NCBI RefSeq assembly: GCF_023072595.1
Contig: NZ_JALLGK010000006.1
Coordinates: 310,001-374,000, forward strand
Source: Streptomyces sp. XM4193
Lineage (GTDB): Bacteria > Actinomycetota > Actinomycetes > Streptomycetales > Streptomycetaceae
Direction of reading: 5' to 3'
DNA length: 64,000 nucleotides
Shown here: piece after piece, positions 59,402 to 64,000 of the stretch
Layout of the letters: each line of letters starts with the position of its first letter
Numbering within the stretch: position 1 is the stretch's first letter
Position numbers and translations under genes: made by a program
The notes under the pieces: model-generated
The model's input: the letters and a program-made list of their open reading frames with translations, nothing else
What the model was told of the DNA's origin: nothing
The model's database searches: none

Positions 59402-60172
59402 TCAGCGCTGGGCGACGCGGCCCCGCCTGAACAGCACATAGCCGCCGAGCATCATCGCGACGGCCACGGGAGCCGCAGCGCCGAGGGCCGGGGCCCCGGT
59501 CTGCGCCAGCTCGGGCTGCGACTGCTCGGTCTGGGGCTCGACGACCCGCTCGGGGGTCTCCTTCTCCGGAGTCTCGGGCTTCTCGGGAGTGGGCTTCTCC
59601 GGGTGCTCCGGCTTCTCCGGCTTCTCCGGGTGCTCCGGCTTCTCGGGGGCCGGCTTCTCGGGGGTCGAGTCGTTGACGCACTCGTTGCCGATGGCCGGGT
59701 TCAGCGCGCCGACGACGTTGATGCTGTTGCCGCAGGCGTTGACCGGTACGTCGACCGGGACCTGGACGTTGTTGCCGGACAGCACGCCGGGCGAACCCTT
59801 GGCGACGCCCTGGGCCCCGGCGCCGCCGGAACCGCTCTCGTTTCCGCCGCCGGACCGCGTCTGGGTGGCGGAGGAGTCAGAGCCCTGGGCGGCGCGCTGC
59901 TCGCCGTGGCCGCCCTTGTGCGAGCTGTCGCTCACGTTGGCGCAGAAGTTGCCCACGGCCGGGTTCAGGAGTCCGATCACGGACACCGTGTTCCCGCAGA
60001 TGTTCACCTGCACGTTCACGGGTACCTGGACGTTGTTGCCGGACAGCACACCGGGAGAACCCTCGGCGACTGACTGGGCACCCGAGTCCGCGTACGCGGT
60101 ACCGCTCGCCAGTGCGAGCACGCCGCCCGCGGCGGCAACGGACACCAAGCTCTTTCTGGTGACCTGTCGCAT
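59402..60172 (-). CDS. chpC: Long chaplin with sortase signal (ChpC-like)
   Basis: 256 residues. A signal peptide (RKSLVSVAAAGGVLALASGT, cleavage after AYA) precedes two chaplin domains: GSPGVLSGNNVQVPVNVQVN with two cysteines, and a second near 118-158. A Pro/Glu/Lys stalk follows (EKPEHPEKPEKPEHPEKP), then the sortase signal LAQTG, a hydrophobic helix and the tail RRGRVAQR. Long chaplins are anchored to peptidoglycan and help coat aerial hyphae. ATG start with GGCAGGA upstream. It is paired with chpH as in S. coelicolor SCO1674-SCO1675. The symbol follows that position; chpA/B-type is the alternative. Confidence 0.88.
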   Translation of the reverse strand: MRQVTRKSLVSVAAAGGVLALASGTAYADSGAQSVAEGSPGVLSGNNVQVPVNVQVNICGNTVSVIGLLNPAVGNFCANVSDSSHKGGHGEQRAAQGSDSSATQTRSGGGNESGSGGAGAQGVAKGSPGVLSGNNVQVPVDVPVNACGNSINVVGALNPAIGNECVNDSTPEKPAPEKPEHPEKPEKPEHPEKPTPEKPETPEKETPERVVEPQTEQSQPELAQTGAPALGAAAPVAVAMMLGGYVLFRRGRVAQR

Positions 60173-60257
60173 GGTTGTTTCCTGCCTTATCTGCTTGCGA
60201 ATACGCGAGCGGGGCGCGGCATTGCGCCGGCAGTCGCACCTGCTCGCCCGGAACCCG

Positions 60258-60294
60258 GCGACCCCGGAGCGCATGGCGCGCGCTCCGGGGTCGC
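60258..60294 (-). terminator. chpH terminator hairpin
   Basis: A 15-bp perfect stem (GCGACCCCGGAGCGC with GCGCTCCGGGGTCGC) and a 7-base loop, 34 bp past the chpH stop and ahead of chpC. Confidence 0.8.
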
Positions 60295-60328
60295 GGCGTT
60301 AATCCCTGTGGGATCGAGTCAACAGATC

Positions 60329-60562
60329 TCAGTCGTTGACGCAGGTGTTGCCGAAGGCGGGGTTCAGCAGCCCGATGACGCTGATGGAGTTGCCGCAGAC
60401 GTTCACGGGCACGTGGACCGGAACCTGGATAACGTTGCCCGACACGACGCCCGGGGAGTGCACAGCGGCACCCTGCGCGCCGGAGTCGGCGACAGCGGCA
60501 CCCGCGCCGGCGAGAACCAGACCACCGGTGGCAGCCGCGGCGGCGACGACCTTCTTGAGCAT
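60329..60562 (-). CDS. chpH: Short chaplin ChpH
   Basis: A 77-residue precursor. The signal peptide MLKKVVAAAAATGGLVLAG cleaves after AVA and leaves one chaplin domain: GSPGVVSG-like HSPGVVSGNVIQVPVHVPVN, then two cysteines in NVCGNSISVIG and NTCVND. The secreted peptide forms amyloid-like fibrils at the air-water interface and lowers surface tension for aerial growth. ATG with TAGGAGGAAA upstream, an excellent ribosome site that fits high expression. Probably developmentally induced (family knowledge). Confidence 0.93.
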   Translation of the reverse strand: MLKKVVAAAAATGGLVLAGAGAAVADSGAQGAAVHSPGVVSGNVIQVPVHVPVNVCGNSISVIGLLNPAFGNTCVND

Positions 60563-60739
60563 TTTTCCTCCTAGTTGGCAAAGCGATCCAACCTGCGGAC
60601 CGCATCACGTGTAACGAGGAGTACGGGGGCGGGCTACGACCTGCCGCCGCGATTCACTCTTCCTGAGTAAGCACGCACACCCGCCCGAATTCGCCTGCCG
60701 TGCACGGCACTTCGGCCCCGGGCCGGTCCGCCGCGGGCC

Positions 60740-62071
60740 TCACGCCTGGTCGAGGAAACGGTCCAGGACGCGTACGCCGAACTTGAGCCCGTCCACCGGT
60801 ACCCGCTCGTCGACCCCGTGGAACATCCCGGCGAAGTCCAGCTCCGGCGGCAGTTGGAGCGGGGCGAAGCCGAAGCACCGGATGCCGAGGTCGTCGAAGT
60901 GCTTGGCGTCCGTACCGCCGGAGAGCATGTACGGCACCGCGCGGGCGATCGGGTCCTCGGCCCGCAGCGCGTTCTGCATCGCGTCGACCAGGGCTCCGTC
61001 GAAGGTGGTCTCCAGCGCACGGTCGGCGTGCTCGTCCACCCGCTTGACCCGCGGACCGAGCACCTTGTCCAGCTCGGCGAGGAACTCCTCCTCGTGGCCG
61101 GGCAGGAAGCGGCCGTCGACATGCGCGGTGGCCTGGCCGGGGATGACGTTGACCTTGTAGCCGGCACCGAGCTGGGTCGGCGCGGCGGTGTTCTGGAGCG
61201 TGGCGCCGATGATCTTGGCGATGCCGCCGAGTTTGGCGAGCGTCTCCTCCATGTCCTCCGGGTCGAGCTCGGTGCCGAGCGCGTCGGAGAGCTCGTCGAG
61301 GAAGGAGCGCACGGTCTTGGTCATCCGGACCGGGAACTTGTGCCGGCCGAGACGGGCGACGGCCTCGCAGAGCTCGGTGATGGCGTTGTCGTTGTTGGTC
61401 ATCGAGCCGTGGCCCGCGGTCCCCTCGACCGTCAGGCGCATCCAGTGCATGCCCTTCTGGGCCGTCTCCACGAGGTAGAGGCGGAGGTTCTCGTTGACGG
61501 TGAAGGAGAAGCCGCCGACCTCGCCGATCGCCTCGGTGACCCCCTCGAAGCGGTCGCGGTGGTGGTCGACCAGGTGCCGCGCCCCGTAGAGGCCGCCCGC
61601 CTCCTCGTCGGCCATGAACGCGAGCACCACGTCGCGCGGGGGCTTGCGCCCGCTGCGCATCCGCTCCCGCACGACCGCCAGGGTCATGGCGTCCATGTCC
61701 TTCATGTCGACCGCGCCGCGACCCCACAGACAGCCGTCGGCGATCTCGCCGGAGAACGGGTCGTGGGTCCAGTCCGCCGCGTTCGCCGGGACGACGTCGG
61801 TGTGACCGTGGATCAGCAGCGCGGGGCGGGAGGAGTCCTCGCCCTCGATGCGGGCCACGGTGGACGCCCGCCCGGGGGCGGACTCGAAGATCTCCGGATC
61901 GAGGCCGACCTCGGCCAGCTTCTCGGCGACGTACTCCGCCGCCGCGCGCTCGCCTCTGGCCTCCCCGCCGCCGAAGTTGCTCGTGTCGATCCGGATGAGA
62001 TCCCGGCACAGGTCGACGACCTCGTCCTCACCTGTGATGTTCCCACCGGCCGAAGGGCCCGATGCGCTCAC
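60740..62071 (-). CDS. M20 family metallopeptidase (dipeptidase/deacylase type)
   Basis: A 443-residue zinc aminoacylase/dipeptidase-like enzyme. The metal sites are His90 and Asp92 (LIHGHTDVVPA), Asp122 (GRGAVDMKDMDA) and Glu156/Glu157 (MADEEAGG). A dimerisation domain starts near 200, with GTAGHGSM. It hydrolyses amide bonds of peptides or N-acyl amino acids; the exact substrate is unknown. I chose GTG at 62071 because GGGAGG lies four bases upstream; a longer frame to 62203 lacks one. No leader peptide is seen, so it is cytosolic. Confidence 0.88.
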   Translation of the reverse strand: MSASGPSAGGNITGEDEVVDLCRDLIRIDTSNFGGGEARGERAAAEYVAEKLAEVGLDPEIFESAPGRASTVARIEGEDSSRPALLIHGHTDVVPANAADWTHDPFSGEIADGCLWGRGAVDMKDMDAMTLAVVRERMRSGRKPPRDVVLAFMADEEAGGLYGARHLVDHHRDRFEGVTEAIGEVGGFSFTVNENLRLYLVETAQKGMHWMRLTVEGTAGHGSMTNNDNAITELCEAVARLGRHKFPVRMTKTVRSFLDELSDALGTELDPEDMEETLAKLGGIAKIIGATLQNTAAPTQLGAGYKVNVIPGQATAHVDGRFLPGHEEEFLAELDKVLGPRVKRVDEHADRALETTFDGALVDAMQNALRAEDPIARAVPYMLSGGTDAKHFDDLGIRCFGFAPLQLPPELDFAGMFHGVDERVPVDGLKFGVRVLDRFLDQA

Positions 62072-62205
62072 GCTGCCTCCCTGAAGTAGCTTCTCGCCCC
62101 ATCCTCCCGCTTTCCCCCGCACCGCCCAAGAGCACCCGTGATCGAGGACGTCGATCGCAGTGTTATCGTTGACCGCGTCGCAGGCCAACGGCCTGTGGAC
62201 CACCG

Positions 62206-62290
62206 GTCCGGGTGGCGGAATGGCAGACGCGCTAGCTTGAGGTGCTAGTGCCCTTTATCGGGCGTGGGGGTTCAAGTCCCCCCTCGGACA
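62206..62290 (+). tRNA. tRNA-Leu (GAG)
   Basis: An 85-base class II tRNA. The acceptor is GTCCGGG with CTCGGAC, discriminator A, and no encoded CCA. The anticodon stem CTAGC-TTGAGGT-GCTAG carries GAG, reading CTC and CTT. The long variable arm (GCCC-TTTATC-GGGC) marks leucine. The T arm is GGGGG-TTCAAGT-CCCCC. Confidence 0.95.
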
Positions 62291-62296
62291 CAGCAG

Positions 62297-62330
62297 AGCG
62301 GCCGGTCGGGAGAGATCCCGACCGGCCGCT
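62297..62330 (+). terminator. tRNA-Leu terminator
   Basis: A 15-bp perfect stem with a GAGA loop (AGCGGCCGGTCGGGA / TCCCGACCGGCCGCT), followed by TCGTCGT, begins 7 bp after the tRNA. It may also serve the convergent monooxygenase gene. Confidence 0.85.
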
Positions 62331-62354
62331 TCGTCGTGCGCCGGGAGCCTTTGC

Positions 62355-63611
62355 TCAGCGCTGGCGGGCGAGCAGCTTCACCGGTTCGGCGGGGCGCGGC
62401 AGCCGGGCGGCGCGCGGGCCGGCGAGGTGGCGCCGCACGTCGCGCACCAGACGCTCGGCGGTGAACGTCGCGCCGTGGACGAAACGCATCGCCGGTCCGA
62501 ACGCGGGTGCGGCGAGCAGCCCGGCGAAGTAGAGCCCGGGGAGCGAGGACTCGAAGCCCGCGCCCAGCTTCGGTGCCCGGCCCGCTCCCAGCTTCCGGAT
62601 CGCCGCCCGGGTCGCCGGGTTGAGCAGCGTGAGCCGGTCCAGGTCGGGTGTGAAGCCGGTGGCCGCGACCACGTGGTCGGTCTCGATCCGCTCCCTGCCG
62701 CCGTCGGCGGTGCGCAGCTCCAGCCCGACGCGGCGCCCGCGCAGTGCGGCGCTGCGCAGCACACGTCCCAGCCGCACCGGTACGCGGTCCTCGCAGCGGT
62801 CCCTCAGCCACCAGGCGCCGGCCGGGCCGAGCGCGCGGTCGGCGATGCGCAGCCGCGCAGCAGCCGGCAGTGCGCGCACCGCCCAGGGTGCCTCGGACCA
62901 GACCCAGCTCGGCCAGCCGGTGCCCAACCCGCAGTGGGGGTCGCGCAGTCGGCGCACCAGCGGGCGGTCCAGCGGCTGCGGCACGGTGTTCCAGGCCAGT
63001 GCGCGGGAGCGGGCGACGATGCGGGGGCGCGCGCCCTCCTCCGCCAGCAGGGTCGCGGTCTCGAGCGCGGCCTGCCCGGCGCCCAGGACGGTGACGTCCA
63101 GATCGCGGAAGGCGGCCGGATCGCGCAGATCGCTGCTGTGCGAGACATACTGCGCGGGCAACTCCCGCACCTCTTCGGGGAGATGGGTGAACGGCAGCAC
63201 ACCGACGGCGAGCGCGACGGTACGGGTGTAGATCACCTCTCCGTCGTCGGTGCGGGCCTGGTAGTGGTCGAGGTAGGGCCGCACCGAGGTCACGGTGCGC
63301 TCCTCGACCGGCGGCACCGCCTGCTGGGCGAACCACAGGCCGTAGCGGGTGAAGGTGTCGATCGGCAGCGGTCGGCCGTGTTCGGCGGCGACTCCCCGGT
63401 CGGCGCAGTAGGCGGCGAGCGTGTGCACGGCGGCGGGGTCGGAGAGGTTGGAGGACCAGGGCTCGGACTTCAGGTACATCCCGCGCGGCATGTGGTCGCG
63501 CCAGGCGGCCATGGGACGGCCGAAGATCCGTACCCGCAGCCCCGCACCCGCGGCGTGCGCGGCGATGGACAGGCCGTAGGGGCCGGCGCCCACGACTAGC
63601 AGGTCATGCAT
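62355..63611 (-). CDS. FAD-dependent flavin monooxygenase-like NAD(P)-binding protein
   Basis: 418 residues. The FAD motif VVGAGPYGLSIAAHAAG is at the N-terminus. A second dinucleotide motif VLGAGQAALETATLLAE lies near 180, and the ATG-type motif VAATGFTPDLDRL near 310. This is the layout of flavin-containing and N-hydroxylating monooxygenases. The substrate is unknown. ATG at 63611 has AGGAGGAG about eight bases upstream. The start overlaps the stop of the gene to the right by 8 bp, so the two are coupled and likely work together. Confidence 0.85.
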   Translation of the reverse strand: MHDLLVVGAGPYGLSIAAHAAGAGLRVRIFGRPMAAWRDHMPRGMYLKSEPWSSNLSDPAAVHTLAAYCADRGVAAEHGRPLPIDTFTRYGLWFAQQAVPPVEERTVTSVRPYLDHYQARTDDGEVIYTRTVALAVGVLPFTHLPEEVRELPAQYVSHSSDLRDPAAFRDLDVTVLGAGQAALETATLLAEEGARPRIVARSRALAWNTVPQPLDRPLVRRLRDPHCGLGTGWPSWVWSEAPWAVRALPAAARLRIADRALGPAGAWWLRDRCEDRVPVRLGRVLRSAALRGRRVGLELRTADGGRERIETDHVVAATGFTPDLDRLTLLNPATRAAIRKLGAGRAPKLGAGFESSLPGLYFAGLLAAPAFGPAMRFVHGATFTAERLVRDVRRHLAGPRAARLPRPAEPVKLLARQR

Positions 63612-64000
63612 CGGTGTTCTCCTCCTGGAGGTGGTGCCGCCCGGTGTGCGTACCGGGACGGACGGATCGGGACGGGGCGCGGCGGGAATCCGCGGCGGGC
63701 GCTCCGGTCTCCCCCGACGCCCCGGACGCCCCTGACGCCCCGGGGAGGCGGGGGCGCGGCGCCCGCAGCGCGGGGTCGGCGGGCGCGCGCCTCGCGGTTG
63801 CCGGCGCACGCCGGCCCGGGCCGCGCCCGGCGCTGCGGGTGCGGGACGGCGGGCCGTCCGGCCGGCTGCGCCGCAAGGCCCTCCGGAGCCGGCCCAACAG
63901 CCGTGCGGCCAGGCGACGTTGAAGCGCCGCGAGCAGCGCGAGGAACGGCAGCGGATCGTCCCGTGCGTACCAGGCGGTCTCGCGACCGGCCGCGCGCGGA
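63604..64000 (-). CDS. 3' end of an unidentified gene, cut by the window edge
   Basis: The frame continues to the right edge. The visible end begins ETAWYARDDPLPFLALLAAL, then a basic QRRLAARLLGRLRRAL. It closes with about 70 residues of Arg/Pro/Ala/Gly low complexity (SGASGASGETGAPAADSRR) and HHLQEENTDA. The stop overlaps the monooxygenase start by 8 bp. Too little is present to name a family. The Trp/Tyr/Asp-containing helix with normal codon use supports a real gene running in from beyond 64000. Confidence 0.65.
   Translation of the reverse strand, partial: PRAAGRETAWYARDDPLPFLALLAALQRRLAARLLGRLRRALRRSRPDGPPSRTRSAGRGPGRRAPATARRAPADPALRAPRPRLPGASGASGASGETGAPAADSRRAPSRSVRPGTHTGRHHLQEENTDA

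Noticed and set aside
59570..59665. CRISPR-like repeat array in chpC
   Set aside because: The repetition is the codons of a Pro/Glu/Lys wall-spanning stalk inside one open frame, with no spacers.

Overview
The window is chromosomal DNA from a high-GC actinobacterium, almost certainly Streptomyces or a close relative. The signs are very high GC at third codon positions, frequent GTG starts with strong GGAGG-type ribosome binding sites, a complete Pup-proteasome locus, mycothiol ligase (mshC), a chaplin pair (chpC/chpH) and a glycerol gylR-glpFKD cluster. The gene order resembles, from memory, the Streptomyces coelicolor stretch around SCO1611-SCO1677. No mobile element, CRISPR array or rRNA was seen. 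There is one tRNA, tRNA-Leu(GAG).

Layout: (1) 0-9 kb holds a PLP amino acid deaminase/aldolase, then an SDR dehydrogenase, an aldehyde dehydrogenase and a glutamine-synthetase-like gamma-glutamyl-amine ligase on the minus strand. A FadR-type regulator and a gamma-glutamyl hydrolase (class I amidotransferase) diverge from these, and a BCCT betaine/choline-type transporter follows. This looks like an amine assimilation route through gamma-glutamylated intermediates. Two matching AAGGT-N10-ACCTT inverted repeats are probably the regulator's operators. (2) 9-12 kb holds a 5'-3' exonuclease, an iron-box-controlled siderophore-interacting protein and a secreted Ca-dependent phosphoinositide phospholipase C-like protein. 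(3) 12-35 kb is the conserved actinobacterial block helY, tatC, tatA, a small membrane gene, pafC, pafB, two FKBP isomerases, pafA, an MFS/LacI pair, prcA, prcB, pup, dop, arc, ferredoxin, a secreted orphan, trmI, a site-2 protease and an Fe-S RecB-like nuclease.

(4) 35-39 kb holds an orphan NarL response regulator, an orphan peptide-binding lipoprotein and a HAD phosphatase. (5) 39-48 kb holds metH, and divergently gylR-glpF-glpK-glpD with two matching GylR operator candidates. (6) 48-54 kb holds a PAC2 protein and the mshC / SCO1664-family / DUF3090 / histidine-phosphatase operon. (7) 53-59 kb holds an F420-type LLM oxidoreductase, an aldo/keto reductase overlapping a RecD2-like protein whose ATPase motifs are degenerate, and small unknown genes. 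(8) 59-64 kb holds the chaplins chpC and chpH, an M20 peptidase, tRNA-Leu with a strong terminator, an FAD monooxygenase, and the 3' end of a gene that runs off the right edge.

How they work together: Pup is deamidated by Dop, ligated to substrates by PafA, and unfolded into the PrcAB proteasome by ARC, all encoded here. GlpF, GlpK and GlpD import and oxidise glycerol under GylR. TatA and TatC form twin-arginine export components. Many intergenic regions carry strong GC-rich hairpins that punctuate the transcription units; these are listed individually. All starts, motifs and hairpins were read by eye. Family names come from recognised sequence motifs, not from database searches.
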